Assembly (NCBI RefSeq): GCF_900104955.1
Contig: NZ_FNSI01000001.1
Span: 3,258,001 to 3,322,000, forward strand
Length of the DNA: 64,000 nt
DNA from: Beijerinckia sp. 28-YEA-48
GTDB taxonomy: Bacteria > Pseudomonadota > Alphaproteobacteria > Rhizobiales > Beijerinckiaceae
Reading direction: 5' to 3'
Part shown: positions 1-9,675 of the stretch, piece after piece
Position numbering within the stretch: the first letter of the stretch is position 1
Layout of the letters: every line of letters begins with the position of its first letter
Notes under the pieces: model-generated
What the model was told of the DNA's origin: nothing
Database searches by the model: none
Seen by the model: the letters and a program-made list of their open reading frames with translations, nothing else
Position numbers and translations under genes: made by a program

Positions 1-579
1 ATAGAGCCGCTCGCGCCCGAACGCTTCTTCATGCGCGGCGATCTGCAACACGGAATCGACCGAGGTGTAGAGGATCGGCTTGCCGCTGCGCAGATGTTCC
101 TCGCCCAACTCGTCGATGATGGCGATGCCCGACGCGTGGGTATCGCCAAGAATGCCAGGCAGGTGTCCGCGCTTGATAATGTCGGCGACCAGCTCCGGCG
201 GAAAGGCCGGATCGGTGGGCGGAAAATAGCCGAAGGCGAAGGCAGCCGGCGCACCGGCAATTTCCCAATGGCCGGAGGGCGTATCCTTGCCCCTGGAGGT
301 TTCGACGCCATAGCCCCAAGCGCCTCCAGGCTGCGTTGTTGCATTGAGGCCCGGGGGACACTGGCCGGTCGAGGCTTGGGCTATGTGACCCAGGCCCAGA
401 GCGCTCATCACGGGCAGATGCAACTCCCCCTGCCGGATGCCGTCGATATCGCAACGCCCCTGCGCACAAGCCTGCGCGATATGCCCGAGCGTGTCGGCGC
501 CGGCATCGCCAAACGCGGCCGCATCGGCGGCACCGCCGCAGCCAAAGGAATCGAGCACGAGAATGAAAGCACGGGCCAT
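1..579 (-). CDS. deoB: Phosphopentomutase, N-terminal part (cut by window edge)
   Basis: DeoB interconverts (deoxy)ribose 1-phosphate and 5-phosphate in nucleoside salvage and belongs to the alkaline-phosphatase-like metalloenzymes. The reverse strand read from the ATG at 579 starts [16 protein letters not shown], with the metal-binding Asp of the VLDSFG motif. It continues with [22 protein letters not shown] and [16 protein letters not shown], all typical DeoB blocks. The frame stays open to base 1, so 193 codons of a usual roughly 400 are present and the C-terminal half lies outside the window. It starts only 7 bases after the yejF stop, so it may be cotranscribed with the yej operon. The family call is firm. 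Confidence 0.9.
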   Translation of the reverse strand, partial: MARAFILVLDSFGCGGAADAAAFGDAGADTLGHIAQACAQGRCDIDGIRQGELHLPVMSALGLGHIAQASTGQCPPGLNATTQPGGAWGYGVETSRGKDTPSGHWEIAGAPAAFAFGYFPPTDPAFPPELVADIIKRGHLPGILGDTHASGIAIIDELGEEHLRSGKPILYTSVDSVLQIAAHEEAFGRERLY

Positions 580-586
580 GCGGACC

Positions 587-2227
587 TCAGAGGTGCGTGG
601 CGATTTGCGTGACGGCGCCTGTCGCATGATGGAAAGCAGCGGCAAAGAGCGTGCGCGTATACTCGCTCTGCGGCGCGGAAAAAACATCCGCCGCCGGCCC
701 CTGTTCCACCACCTTGCCATGACGCATGACAATGATGTCGGAGGCGAGCGCCCGCACCACTTTCAGATCGTGGCTGATGAACATATAGGCCAATTTGCGA
801 CGGGTCTGCAGTTCGCGCAGCAGCTCGACGATCTGCGCCTGCACCGACATGTCGAGCGCCGAAGTCGGCTCGTCGAGTACGACGAATTGCGGCTCCAGCG
901 CCATGGCCCGGGCGATGGCAACGCGCTGGCGCTGGCCACCGGAGAATTCATGCGGATAGCGGTCCATGGTCGCCGGATCGAGCCCGGTATCGGCCAATGC
1001 GCGCGCAACGATGGCGCGCCGCTCGTCGGCCTTCATCTTCGGATGCTGGATGGTCAAGCCTTCAGCGACGATGTCTCCCACCGACATGCGCGGTGACAGC
1101 GAGCCATAGGGATCCTGGAACACCACCTGCATGTTTCGCCGCAACGGCCGCATTTCGGCATTGCCGAAGCCATCAATGCGCTGGCCGAGAAAAGCAATCG
1201 GCCCTTCGGAGCGGATGAGGCGTAGCAGAGCCAACCCAAGCGTCGTCTTGCCCGAGCCGGATTCGCCGACGACGCCCAGGGTCTGGCCCTCGCGCACTTC
1301 CAGCGAAATGCCGTCCACTGCCTTCACATGGCCGATGGTCCGGCGCAGAAAGCCGCGCTTGATCGGGAACCAGACCTTGATGTCATCGCCCTTCAGCACG
1401 ACGGGCGCGGTGGTCGAGCGCTGCGGCGGCGCGCCCTTCGGCTCGGCGGCGAGCAGCATTTTTGTATAGGCATGTTGCGGCCGCTCGAAGACTTCGGCGA
1501 CCGAGCCGCTTTCCACCACCTTGCCCTTTTGCATGACGCAGACGTCATCGGCGATACGGCGCACGATGCCCAGATCATGGGTGATGAACAACATCGCCAT
1601 GCCGTGGCGGCTTTGCAGCTCCTTCAGCAATTTGAGGATCTGCGCCTGCACGGTGACGTCGAGCGCCGTGGTCGGCTCATCGGCGATCAGCAAGGAGGGA
1701 CGATTGGCCAGCGACATGGCGATCATCACGCGCTGGCGCTGGCCGCCGGAAAGCTGGTGCGGATAGGCGCCCAGGCGCGAAGTCGGCTCGGGAATGCCAA
1801 CCTCGGTCAGCAGTTCGACGACACGCTTGCGGATCGCGTCCTTGCCGCGCGCCCCGTGCAACTGCAGGATTTCGACGATCTGCGCTTCAATCGTATGCAA
1901 CGGATTGAGCGAGGTCATCGGCTCCTGAAACACCATGGTGATTTCAGCGCCGCGAATCTTACGTAACTCGTCTTCGGTGGCTTTCAGAAGGTCGTTGCCA
2001 CGGAAGCGGACTTCGCCGCCCGGGAAGGTCGCCGATGTGGCGCCGAGAAGGCGCACGATCGACATGGCGGTGACCGATTTGCCGGAGCCGGATTCGCCGA
2101 CGATGGCGAGCGTCTTGCCTTCGTTGAGCGTGAACGACACGCCGTCGACGGCGTGCATGGTCGTGCCGCCCTGATGGAAATCGACGCTGAGGTCGCGGAC
2201 CTCGAGCAATGGCGCGGAAGCATTCAT
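587..2227 (-). CDS. yejF: YejF-type peptide ABC transporter, fused double ATPase
   Basis: This is the ATP-hydrolysing subunit of a Yej/Opp-type ABC importer for peptides; in enterobacteria YejABEF takes up microcin C. Two complete nucleotide-binding domains lie in tandem. The first has Walker A GESGSGKS near residue 44, signature LSGGQRQRV and Walker B LLIADEPT. The second has [18 protein letters not shown] and [11 protein letters not shown]. The length of 546 residues fits YejF, and each half ends in the oligopeptide-transporter C-terminal extension. The ATG at 2227 is chosen because GAGG lies about 8 bases upstream and it leaves 10 bases after yejE; an upstream in-frame ATG at 2269 would overlap yejE. 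It is the last gene of the yejABEF order and is followed closely by deoB. Confidence 0.92.
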   Translation of the reverse strand: MNASAPLLEVRDLSVDFHQGGTTMHAVDGVSFTLNEGKTLAIVGESGSGKSVTAMSIVRLLGATSATFPGGEVRFRGNDLLKATEDELRKIRGAEITMVFQEPMTSLNPLHTIEAQIVEILQLHGARGKDAIRKRVVELLTEVGIPEPTSRLGAYPHQLSGGQRQRVMIAMSLANRPSLLIADEPTTALDVTVQAQILKLLKELQSRHGMAMLFITHDLGIVRRIADDVCVMQKGKVVESGSVAEVFERPQHAYTKMLLAAEPKGAPPQRSTTAPVVLKGDDIKVWFPIKRGFLRRTIGHVKAVDGISLEVREGQTLGVVGESGSGKTTLGLALLRLIRSEGPIAFLGQRIDGFGNAEMRPLRRNMQVVFQDPYGSLSPRMSVGDIVAEGLTIQHPKMKADERRAIVARALADTGLDPATMDRYPHEFSGGQRQRVAIARAMALEPQFVVLDEPTSALDMSVQAQIVELLRELQTRRKLAYMFISHDLKVVRALASDIIVMRHGKVVEQGPAADVFSAPQSEYTRTLFAAAFHHATGAVTQIATHL

Positions 2228-2237
2228 CGGGCGCGCC

Positions 2238-3419
2238 TCATGCGAAGGTCTTTCTCGGGTCGAAGGCATCGCGCACCGCTTCGCCGATGAAAATCAACAG
2301 GGACAACATCAGCGCGATCACGGCAAAGCCGGTGAGACCGAGCCAGGGCGCCTGCAAATGCGATTTGCCTTGCAGCAGCACTTCGCCGAGCGACGGCGAA
2401 CCGGGCGGCAGACCAAAGCCGAGGAAGTCGAGCGAGGTCAGCGTGGTGATGGAGGAGTTGAGCACGAAGGGCAGAAAGGTCAGCGTCGCCACCATCGCAT
2501 TGGGCAGAACGTGGCGATACATGATCTTGAGATTGGAGAGACCCAGCGCGCGCGCCGCATTGACATATTCGAAATTGCGGGCGCGCAGGAATTCCGCCCG
2601 CACCACATGAACAAGCGACACCCAGGAGAACAGCAGAAGAATGCCAAGCAGAATGAAGAAGCTCGGCACGATGAAGGACGAGACGATGATCAGCAGATAG
2701 AGATGCGGCAGCGAGGACCATACTTCGATGAAGCGCTGGAAGATGAGATCGACCCAGCCGCCGAAATAGCCCTGCACCGCGCCGGCGGCGATGCCGATGA
2801 CCGAGGACACCAGTGCCAAGGCCAGCCCGAACAGAATCGAAATGCGGAAGCCATAAATCAGGCGCGACAGCACATCGCGGCCCTGATCGTCGGTGCCGAA
2901 CCAGTTCCATTCGAGATCGCGGCAACCTTTGATGCCGCGCTCGGCACCATTGCGGACCGTGCGGCAATCAGCGTCGCTCAGCAGCCATGTCGGCGCGGCT
3001 GGCGCGCCGAGCTTAGCGTCCGGCGTGCCCTGGGGCAGATCGAGGTTGCGCGTGTTGTAGGAGAAACGCACCGGCGGCCAGATCATCCAGCCGTTCTTAT
3101 TGATTTCGTCGGCGATGACCGGATCGCGATAATCGGTCTGAGCCAGAAAGCCACCGAACTTCTCTTCCGGATAATCGACGAAGACCGGCGTGAGCAGTTC
3201 GCCCTTGTAGGACATCAGAATCGGCCGGTCGTTGGCGATGAATTCGGCGAAGAGCGACAGAACGAACAGAACGAGGAAGATCCAGAACGACCAATAGCCG
3301 CGGCGATTGGTGCGAAAATTGTCGAGGCGGCGGCGGTTGATCGGCGATAGCGACCAGCGACGCACCGCAACCGTCTCCGTCTGGCGCGGCAGAGTGGCGA
3401 GAGTGGAGGCCTCGTTCAT
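2238..3419 (-). CDS. yejE: YejE-type peptide ABC transporter permease
   Basis: Inner-membrane permease of the Yej importer. The N-terminal cytoplasmic tail has the OppC-type run SPINRRRLDNFRTNRRGYWSF, followed by a first membrane segment. A large periplasmic insert of about 130 residues, including the EWNWFGTDDQGRDVLSRL block, precedes the BPD permease domain. The EAA loop is ARNFEYVNAARALGLSNLKI. The length of 393 residues is larger than ordinary OppC because of the insert, which is typical of YejE. The start at 3419 follows the yejB stop by one base; an in-frame ATG at 3446 would overlap yejB. The protein pairs with YejB to form the pore. Confidence 0.92.
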   Translation of the reverse strand: MNEASTLATLPRQTETVAVRRWSLSPINRRRLDNFRTNRRGYWSFWIFLVLFVLSLFAEFIANDRPILMSYKGELLTPVFVDYPEEKFGGFLAQTDYRDPVIADEINKNGWMIWPPVRFSYNTRNLDLPQGTPDAKLGAPAAPTWLLSDADCRTVRNGAERGIKGCRDLEWNWFGTDDQGRDVLSRLIYGFRISILFGLALALVSSVIGIAAGAVQGYFGGWVDLIFQRFIEVWSSLPHLYLLIIVSSFIVPSFFILLGILLLFSWVSLVHVVRAEFLRARNFEYVNAARALGLSNLKIMYRHVLPNAMVATLTFLPFVLNSSITTLTSLDFLGFGLPPGSPSLGEVLLQGKSHLQAPWLGLTGFAVIALMLSLLIFIGEAVRDAFDPRKTFA

Positions 3420-3420
3420 C

Positions 3421-4509
3421 TCAGACCTGCCGCGTTTCAAAATCAATACGCGGATCGATCCACGTATAGATGAGGTCCGACAGCAGGTTCACCACCAGGC
3501 CCAGCAGCGAGAAGATGAACAGATTGGCAAAGACCACCGGATAGTCGCGGTTGACGATCGATTCAAAAGACAGGAGCCCAAGACCATCGAGCGTGAAAAT
3601 ATTCTCGATGAGCAGCGAGCCGGCGAAAAAGGCGCTGACGAAGGCGGCGGGGAATCCGGCGATGACGATCAGCATGGCATTGCGGAACACATGGCCGTAA
3701 AGCACCTGGGTTTCGCTCAGGCCTTTCATCCGCGCGGTCAGCACATATTGCTTGCGGATTTCGTCGAGGAAGGAATTCTTGGTGAGGAAGGTCGAGGTGG
3801 CGAAAGCACCGATGGCCATGGCGGTGACCGGCAGAGCCAGATGCCAGAAATAATCGGCGGCCTTGCCCAGCAGGGAGAGCTGGTCAAAATTTTCCGACGT
3901 CAGGCCACGCAACGGAAAGATCTGCCAGAACGAGCCGCCGGCAAACAGCACGACCAGGAGAACGGCGAAGAGGAAGCTCGGGATGGCATAACCGATGATC
4001 ACCACCGCCGACGTCCAGATGTCGAACGTCGAGCCATCACGCACCGCCTTGCGGATGCCCAGCGGTATCGAGATCGCATAGGAGAGCAACGTCATCCAGA
4101 TGCCCAGCGACATGGAGACCGGCAGCTTTTCCTTGATCAGCTGCAACACCGGCGTATCGCGGAAGAAGCTCTTGCCGAAATCAAACAGCATGAAGTCCTT
4201 CACCATTTTGAAGAAACGTTCATACGCCGGCTTGTCGAAGCCGAATTGACGATTGAGGTCTTCGATCAGCTTGGCGTCGAGTCCCTGCGCGCCGCGATAG
4301 CCCGTGTCGGAGCTTTGCATCTGTGACGCCATATCGCCGCCACCGCCACTGAACCGGCCGGTGGCGCCTGAATCGAGCCCCTGCAATTGCGCCATGATGC
4401 GCTCGACAGGACCACCTGGCGCGAACTGCACGATGAGGAATGAAATAAGCAGGATGCCGAACAAGGTCGGGATCATCAGAAGAAGGCGGCGCGCGATATA
4501 AGCAAGCAT
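3421..4509 (-). CDS. yejB: YejB-type peptide ABC transporter permease
   Basis: First permease of the Yej importer. It begins [19 protein letters not shown], the characteristic OppB/DppB opening with a membrane segment. A periplasmic loop of about 100 residues contains [18 protein letters not shown]. Five further hydrophobic segments follow, with the EAA cytoplasmic loop [17 protein letters not shown] near residue 255. The length of 362 residues matches YejB. It sits 40 bases downstream of yejA and ends one base before yejE, so the genes are clearly one transcription unit. Substrate specificity cannot be read from the permease. Confidence 0.92.
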   Translation of the reverse strand: MLAYIARRLLLMIPTLFGILLISFLIVQFAPGGPVERIMAQLQGLDSGATGRFSGGGGDMASQMQSSDTGYRGAQGLDAKLIEDLNRQFGFDKPAYERFFKMVKDFMLFDFGKSFFRDTPVLQLIKEKLPVSMSLGIWMTLLSYAISIPLGIRKAVRDGSTFDIWTSAVVIIGYAIPSFLFAVLLVVLFAGGSFWQIFPLRGLTSENFDQLSLLGKAADYFWHLALPVTAMAIGAFATSTFLTKNSFLDEIRKQYVLTARMKGLSETQVLYGHVFRNAMLIVIAGFPAAFVSAFFAGSLLIENIFTLDGLGLLSFESIVNRDYPVVFANLFIFSLLGLVVNLLSDLIYTWIDPRIDFETRQV

Positions 4510-4549
4510 GGCGTTCCTTAACCGCTACAGCGTTCGAAGCATCGCGCCA

Positions 4550-6427
4550 TCAACCGGTCACCCCGATCTTCTTCGCCTTTTCCTCGTCCCACCACCACAG
4601 GCCCGGCGCGCCGGTGCCATATTTTGGGCTGACTTCCTGTCGGCCGAAGACATCCCAATGGGCGATGAGCGAATTCTCCTTATACCATTGCGGGACCCAG
4701 TAACGGCCGGCACGCAACAGCCGGTCGAGGGCGCGGGCAGCGACATTCAGCTCTTCGCGGGAGCTGGCGCGCGCGATGCGATCGACCATGGCGTCGATGG
4801 CGGGGCTGGAAATGCCCGCCATATTGCGTGAGCCTGGCGTCTTCGCCGCATTGGAAGAATAGACATTGTACAGGCCGTCGCCCGGCGTGAACGAACCGCC
4901 GAGCGCGATGATCATCACGTCGAAATCGAAATCGTCGAGCCGACGCTTGTATTGGGCGGCATCGACCTGTCGAAAGGTGGTCTCGATACCCAGACGACGC
5001 AGATTGGCCTGGAACGGTTCGGTATGCGGCTTCAACGCGCCGGAGGAATCGAGGAACTCGAACTCGAGCAGCTCGCCATTGGGCAGCTTCAGGCGGCTGC
5101 CATCGCGCGTGCAGCCGGCCGCCATCAACAAATCATTGGCCTTGCGCAGCAGGGCGCGATCGGAACCCGAGCCATCGGACTTCGGCGGCACCCAGGGCTC
5201 GCCGAACACTTCGTCGGGCACCGAGCCGCGGAATGGCTCCAGCAGCTTCAGCTCTTCCGGCCCAGGCTTGCCGACGGCCTTCATGTCGGAATTTTCGAAG
5301 AAGGACGTCAGCCGCGTATAGGCTTCGTACATGATGGTGCGGTTGGTCCATTCGAAGTCAAAGGCCAGGCCGATGGCTTCGCGGATGCGCGGATCCGAAA
5401 ATTTCGGGCGGCGTATGTTGAAATACCATCCTTGCGTGCCGACGGGCGCGCCGCTCGGTACTTCGATGCGCTTGATGCGCCCATCCTTCACCGCCGGGAA
5501 ATCATAGGCCGTCGCCCAATAGCGCGCGGTGAATTCCTCGTTGTAATTGGTCTCGCCGGTCTTGAAGCCTTCAAAACCGATCTGGCGCTCGCGATAATAT
5601 TCGTAGCGAATGCGGTCGAAGTTATTGGTGCCGATGTTCACCGGCAGGTTGGCGCCCCAATAGTCCTTCACCCGATCGAATTCGATGAAGCGGCCCTGTT
5701 CAAAGCGCGCCACCTTGTAGGGGCCGGAGCCAAGCGGCGCTTCCAAGGTCGTGCCCTCAAAGTCGCGGCCTTTCCACCAGGCCTGTGAAAAGATCGGCAG
5801 GCCGCCGATGAGCAGATGCAGATCGCGGCTGCGCTGCGGCGTGAATTTCACCACCACCGTGGCATCGTCCTCGGCGCTGGCGCCGCTGAATTCGCGCAGC
5901 AGAGTGCGATAGAGCGGATGCCCCTTCTCCTTGAGGATGTTGAAGGAGAAGGCGACATCGTCAGCCGTCAGTCGCGAGCCATCGCTAAAGCGCGCTTCCG
6001 GCCGCAACAGGAACTTATAGGTCAGCCTGTCGTCGGCGATGCGCACGCGATGGGCCACGAGGCCATAGAGCGTGCTCGGTTCGTCCGCGGTGCCCGCCAT
6101 CAACGTGTCGAACGTGCCGTCCATGCCGGCGGCGCCGGCGCCGCGCAGAACGAAAATGTTGAGCGTGTCGAAGGTTTCGAAATTCTGATTGCCGCTGGCG
6201 CTGCGGATCTGCAGACGCAGGATGCCGCCTTTGGGCGCTTTCGGATTGACATAGGGATAGTAGGGAAAGTCCGCAGGCAAAGCGAGATCGCCAAAGGCCG
6301 ACAGGCCGTGGGTCTCGGTCCAGCCATCGGCAGCGAAAGCTGTGCCGCTGGCGCTCGTCCCTGGCACGGCAGCGGCGGCGAGAGAAGCGGCGCCCAATTC
6401 GAGTGTTCTACGGCGCGTCAATTTCAT
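4550..6427 (-). CDS. yejA: YejA-type periplasmic peptide-binding protein (SBP family 5)
   Basis: Extracellular solute-binding protein family 5 that delivers peptides to YejBEF. The N-terminus carries an arginine-rich, Tat-like or Sec signal (TRRRTLELG, then an alanine-rich core ending ASGTAFA). The mature domain contains GLSAFGDLALPADFPYYPYVNP and the family block LEAPLGSGPYKV. The length of 625 residues is normal for YejA. The gene is first in the yejABEF-deoB unit; the promoter should lie in 6428-6550, but no strong consensus is visible. In other alphaproteobacteria YejABEF has been linked to antimicrobial-peptide tolerance and peptide uptake; the actual substrate here is unknown. Confidence 0.9.
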   Translation of the reverse strand: MKLTRRRTLELGAASLAAAAVPGTSASGTAFAADGWTETHGLSAFGDLALPADFPYYPYVNPKAPKGGILRLQIRSASGNQNFETFDTLNIFVLRGAGAAGMDGTFDTLMAGTADEPSTLYGLVAHRVRIADDRLTYKFLLRPEARFSDGSRLTADDVAFSFNILKEKGHPLYRTLLREFSGASAEDDATVVVKFTPQRSRDLHLLIGGLPIFSQAWWKGRDFEGTTLEAPLGSGPYKVARFEQGRFIEFDRVKDYWGANLPVNIGTNNFDRIRYEYYRERQIGFEGFKTGETNYNEEFTARYWATAYDFPAVKDGRIKRIEVPSGAPVGTQGWYFNIRRPKFSDPRIREAIGLAFDFEWTNRTIMYEAYTRLTSFFENSDMKAVGKPGPEELKLLEPFRGSVPDEVFGEPWVPPKSDGSGSDRALLRKANDLLMAAGCTRDGSRLKLPNGELLEFEFLDSSGALKPHTEPFQANLRRLGIETTFRQVDAAQYKRRLDDFDFDVMIIALGGSFTPGDGLYNVYSSNAAKTPGSRNMAGISSPAIDAMVDRIARASSREELNVAARALDRLLRAGRYWVPQWYKENSLIAHWDVFGRQEVSPKYGTGAPGLWWWDEEKAKKIGVTG

Positions 6428-6551
6428 GCTGTTTCAACCCTGGTGGGAAACGCGGGGAGAAGCGATGATTCGCGCCGATTATGTCGGTTTTTCGAGTCAG
6501 GGCTAGCGTTCTCTCGTCGCGTCAGCGCCCAAGAAACCTGCGCTCAAAGAA

Positions 6552-6576
6552 AAAGGCCGGCAAACCGCCGGCCTTT
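6552..6576 (-). terminator. Rho-independent terminator after cycM
   Basis: A perfect 10-bp inverted repeat (AAAGGCCGGC / GCCGGCCTTT) with a 5-base loop lies 22 bases beyond the cycM stop. Read on the minus strand it is followed by TTTTTCTTT, giving a standard intrinsic terminator that separates cycM from the yej operon. Confidence 0.85.
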
Positions 6577-6598
6577 CCGATAACGGCTCGAACAGAGC

Positions 6599-7162
6599 TT
6601 ACTTGCTGCCCGGCGCCGGCAGTTCAACCGGGCTGTCGGTGAGCGTGTGCAGATAGTCAATGAGGTCGGCGCGCTGCGTGTCGCTCTTCAAGCCGCCGAA
6701 GGTCATCTTCGTGCCGTTGGCAAAGCCGCGCGGATTGAAGATGAAATGATTGAGGTCTTCGAAGGACCACTTCCCTTCGGTCTTGGCCTTGTCGAGAATG
6801 GCGTTTGAATAGCTAAAGCCTGCCGCGGCGCCCATCGGACGGTGAACAATGCCGTAGAGGCTCGGACCCTGCTTCACCGGGCCGCCCTTCTCGAAAGAGT
6901 GGCAAACGCCGCACTGAGCCTTCGCAACCTGCTCACCCTTGACCGGATCGGCCTTGGCCAGAAGATCGGCGATCGCCGGCAACACAGGGGCCGCCGGAGC
7001 GCCGCCAGCGGCGGGGGCCGGTTCGTCGGCCGGGAGGTCGTAGCCGGCAACCTTCGGCGCCGGGGCATGATAGAGGGCGCCGGAAACGATGCCCAAACCC
7101 ATCAGGAACAGCAAAGTGCCGAGGACAGCACCGGCGATCTTGTTGAGCTCGAAGGAATCCAT
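6599..7162 (-). CDS. cycM: CycM-type membrane-anchored cytochrome c
   Basis: Electron carrier of the CycM/cytochrome c552 class that in rhizobia shuttles electrons to terminal oxidases on the periplasmic face. The ATG at 7162 gives MDSFELNKIAGAVLGTLLFLMG, an uncleaved N-terminal anchor. A Pro/Ala-rich linker of about 35 residues follows, then a class I cytochrome c domain. The heme site is CGVCH near residue 100 and the likely axial Met lies in NGTKMTFGG. The length of 187 residues fits CycM. A TTG at 7321 would add 53 residues of unlikely composition. It is divergent from kdsB, an arrangement common in Hyphomicrobiales, and ends in a clear terminator. Confidence 0.92.
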   Translation of the reverse strand: MDSFELNKIAGAVLGTLLFLMGLGIVSGALYHAPAPKVAGYDLPADEPAPAAGGAPAAPVLPAIADLLAKADPVKGEQVAKAQCGVCHSFEKGGPVKQGPSLYGIVHRPMGAAAGFSYSNAILDKAKTEGKWSFEDLNHFIFNPRGFANGTKMTFGGLKSDTQRADLIDYLHTLTDSPVELPAPGSK

Positions 7163-7338
7163 GGGCTGCAGGCTCCGCCAGGGTGCACAATTGAATAGGG
7201 TTCCGTTGCCGGAGGTCCGGCACGGTTGCTGCGCTGGATAGCCGCTTTGCCGCCGGTTTGGCAACTCGTATAAGCGCACTTCCTTGCTACTTTTTGCCGC
7301 CCAGAAAACAGCTAAGCCCAAGAAAAGCGCAAAGCCTG

Positions 7339-8067
7339 ATGCCCAGCCCCGTCGTTCTTATTCCCGCCCGCATGTCCTCGACCCGCCTGCCCGGCAAGCC
7401 TTTGGCCGATATTGGCGGCGTCCCGATGATCGTTCAGGTCTGGCGGCGGGCCATGGAGGCCGACGTTGGGCCGGTTTTGGTGGCCGCGGATGCCCCGGAA
7501 ATCGTTGCAGCGGTGGAATCAGCGGGCGGACAGGCGGTTTTGACCCGTGCCGACCACCCCTCCGGCTCGGATCGGATTTTCGAGGCGATCAATGCCGGCG
7601 ATCCCGACGGGCGGCACGATATGATCGTTAATGTCCAGGGCGACCTGCCGACCATCGAGCCGGCGCTGATCCGCGCGGCGCTGGAACCGCTGGCCGATTC
7701 GGCCGTGGATATCTCGACCTTGGCAGCGGAAATCCGCCGCGACGAGGAGCGCGCAGACCCCAATGTGGTGAAATTGATTGGTACCGCGATCGGCCCGCGG
7801 CGCCAGCGGGCGCTTTATTTCAGCCGCGCCACCGCGCCCTGGGGTGAGGGGCCGCTGTTCCACCACATCGGTCTTTATGCCTATCGCCGGCAGGCGCTGG
7901 CCCGTTTTGTCGGCCTGCCGCCCTCGCCGCTGGAGCTGCGAGAGCGGCTGGAGCAATTGCGGGCGCTCGAGGCCGGCATGCGTATCGACGCGATGATCGT
8001 CGACACAGTGCCGCTGGGCGTCGACACGCCGCACGATCTGGAGCGCGCGCGGCAGATGCTCGGCTAA
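7339..8067 (+). CDS. kdsB: 3-deoxy-manno-octulosonate cytidylyltransferase
   Basis: KdsB activates Kdo with CTP to give CMP-Kdo for lipopolysaccharide core synthesis in the cytoplasm. Visible motifs are the nucleotide-binding start [17 protein letters not shown], the block [24 protein letters not shown], and [14 protein letters not shown], all diagnostic of the family. The length of 242 residues is standard. The ATG at 7339 was chosen because the protein then begins exactly where the Rossmann-like domain begins; an upstream in-frame ATG at 7258 would add 27 atypical residues. It stands alone on the plus strand and is divergent from cycM. Confidence 0.95.
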   Translation: MPSPVVLIPARMSSTRLPGKPLADIGGVPMIVQVWRRAMEADVGPVLVAADAPEIVAAVESAGGQAVLTRADHPSGSDRIFEAINAGDPDGRHDMIVNVQGDLPTIEPALIRAALEPLADSAVDISTLAAEIRRDEERADPNVVKLIGTAIGPRRQRALYFSRATAPWGEGPLFHHIGLYAYRRQALARFVGLPPSPLELRERLEQLRALEAGMRIDAMIVDTVPLGVDTPHDLERARQMLG

Positions 8068-8098
8068 ATCGACCCGGCGATCAGGGGCAGAACCGCCC

Positions 8099-9628
8099 CT
8101 ATTTCGCTGATAAAACTTTGTAGCTGACTATACGTGTGTTCCAGACGCAGGGCCTGGCATCGTCGGCCCACTGTTGGGTCGCCCATAACGTTACCCGGTC
8201 CAAGGGATCGAGCGCTGTCAACGTGCCGGCAGAGTTGCCCATTGGCACCATGTTCCTCTGGTTCAAGCAGGTATAGGGCTGCGTTCCCGCAACAACCGTT
8301 GTCGGGCCGGAGAAGGTGTTCGCCGGGTCTCCCTGCCGGCGGCTCCAAAGCAACACCGACAGATTTTCGCGTGCACTCGACGATGTACCGACGATGCCTA
8401 GATTTCCGGCATCGTCCACGCCAATGGTGCCAAACTCGACGTGATAGTCAGGGTTCGAGATTTTCCCCGTCTGGCTCACCCTGCACGCGGTCGCATTCGT
8501 GCAATCGAGCTCCACCCAGATCAATATGTTGTTGGGATCAACGCCCTGTGCTCCGCACGCTTCCAAGCACGGTCCCGTACCGAGAACGCCATACAGATGC
8601 GAGCCCCATTGGACGACATTCATCAGGCGGTGGCTTGCCGCGGCGCGCAGTGTGATTTCACTGCCAGCCTGCGGCACGGACATGGTCGGTCCGCAGCAGG
8701 GAGAATTGTAGAGCCATTTATTTTCCTTCGAACCGATGTCGGTTTTAATGATCTGCTCGGCTCCGCCCGCATTGTAAGTGCCGGTGACGCCATTCCACGT
8801 GAAGCTATTCACGACCCAATCAAACGAGAAATTGGTCGAGCGTTGGCAGGCATATTGAGCCACGCGGTCACAGCTCTTGTTGGCAAAGAATGCCGGCGCG
8901 GAAGCGGCCTTTGATGGATTGTGGTCCACCGCAGGAACAATATCCAGCGGCATGCTGTGAACACGATTGATGTTTTTCGGCGCATGGCCTTGCGCGATTG
9001 ACTTCACCTCTTCTGGGGGAATAGCGAAACAGTCATAGGCCACGCCAGGCACGGTGTTTGGATTGTCGTCGCCGATGTGGCCGCCGCAGATGTAAACGCC
9101 ATTTTTATCGTAACCCACTTTGACGGCAGGGTTGCGATCAAGGCAGGCGCCGCCCTGCAGGCAGGACAGGTAAGTGCCGCCCCACCCTTCCGTCGCATCC
9201 GAACTCGCGCTCACAAGCGTGCAGTCGTTTTTGCAGGTCACGGTGATGATCCACCGCTCAATGAACTCGTTATAGACGATATGCGGTTCGAACTGTTCCC
9301 CCTTCCCCTTCGACAGGGTCGGATCAAGCCCAGCACCGCGGATGAGCGCAGACAGCGGCGTGGATTTCAGCAGCTTGCCGGACGTGTCATATACATTGAC
9401 GTTCTGCCATGTGACCTGCACGACCTGTTTGCCACTGGCGGCAACATCCATCTCCGCACGATCGCAATGGATAGGCGCGTTGTCTGATTTGCACACGTCC
9501 AGACCTGGCCCGCGATCGCCATCAAACGAGTGAACGGTCTGCGCACTCAATGCACCGGGCGTAAGCACGGGCAAAGCAATCGATAACGCAAATAGTAACT
9601 TCTTTCCCATTCGGGGATTCCACATCAT
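8099..9628 (-). CDS. Unknown cysteine-rich exported protein
   Basis: Not recognised as any named family. The reading frame encodes about 509 residues. An N-terminal Sec signal (MGKKLLFALSIALPVLTPGALSAQ) marks it as periplasmic, surface or secreted. The mature part holds about 18 cysteines, many in close pairs (CKNDC, CLQGGAC, CDRVAQYAC, CC, CLEAC, CTNATAC), which suggests several disulfides. Repeated short hydrophobic strands with W/Y-rich turns (WIITVTC, HLYGVLG, ILIWVELDC, SVLLWSR) would suit a beta-propeller-like fold, but this is inference. The start could be any of three in-frame ATGs at 9628, 9625 or 9610; GGAG at 9633-9636 favours 9628 or 9625. It lies 47 bases after the TonB receptor stop, so cotranscription is likely. 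Confidence 0.65.
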   Translation of the reverse strand: MMWNPRMGKKLLFALSIALPVLTPGALSAQTVHSFDGDRGPGLDVCKSDNAPIHCDRAEMDVAASGKQVVQVTWQNVNVYDTSGKLLKSTPLSALIRGAGLDPTLSKGKGEQFEPHIVYNEFIERWIITVTCKNDCTLVSASSDATEGWGGTYLSCLQGGACLDRNPAVKVGYDKNGVYICGGHIGDDNPNTVPGVAYDCFAIPPEEVKSIAQGHAPKNINRVHSMPLDIVPAVDHNPSKAASAPAFFANKSCDRVAQYACQRSTNFSFDWVVNSFTWNGVTGTYNAGGAEQIIKTDIGSKENKWLYNSPCCGPTMSVPQAGSEITLRAAASHRLMNVVQWGSHLYGVLGTGPCLEACGAQGVDPNNILIWVELDCTNATACRVSQTGKISNPDYHVEFGTIGVDDAGNLGIVGTSSSARENLSVLLWSRRQGDPANTFSGPTTVVAGTQPYTCLNQRNMVPMGNSAGTLTALDPLDRVTLWATQQWADDARPCVWNTRIVSYKVLSAK

Positions 9629-9675
9629 GCGGCTCCGTGAACTAGCCAACCTTAGTTTGTCTTCTGGTCTTGCGA

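Noticed and set aside
8083-8100. Hairpin AGGGGC / GCCCCT after kdsB as a terminator
   Set aside because: The stem is only 6 bp, there is no T-run, and it runs into the stop codon of the convergent gene.
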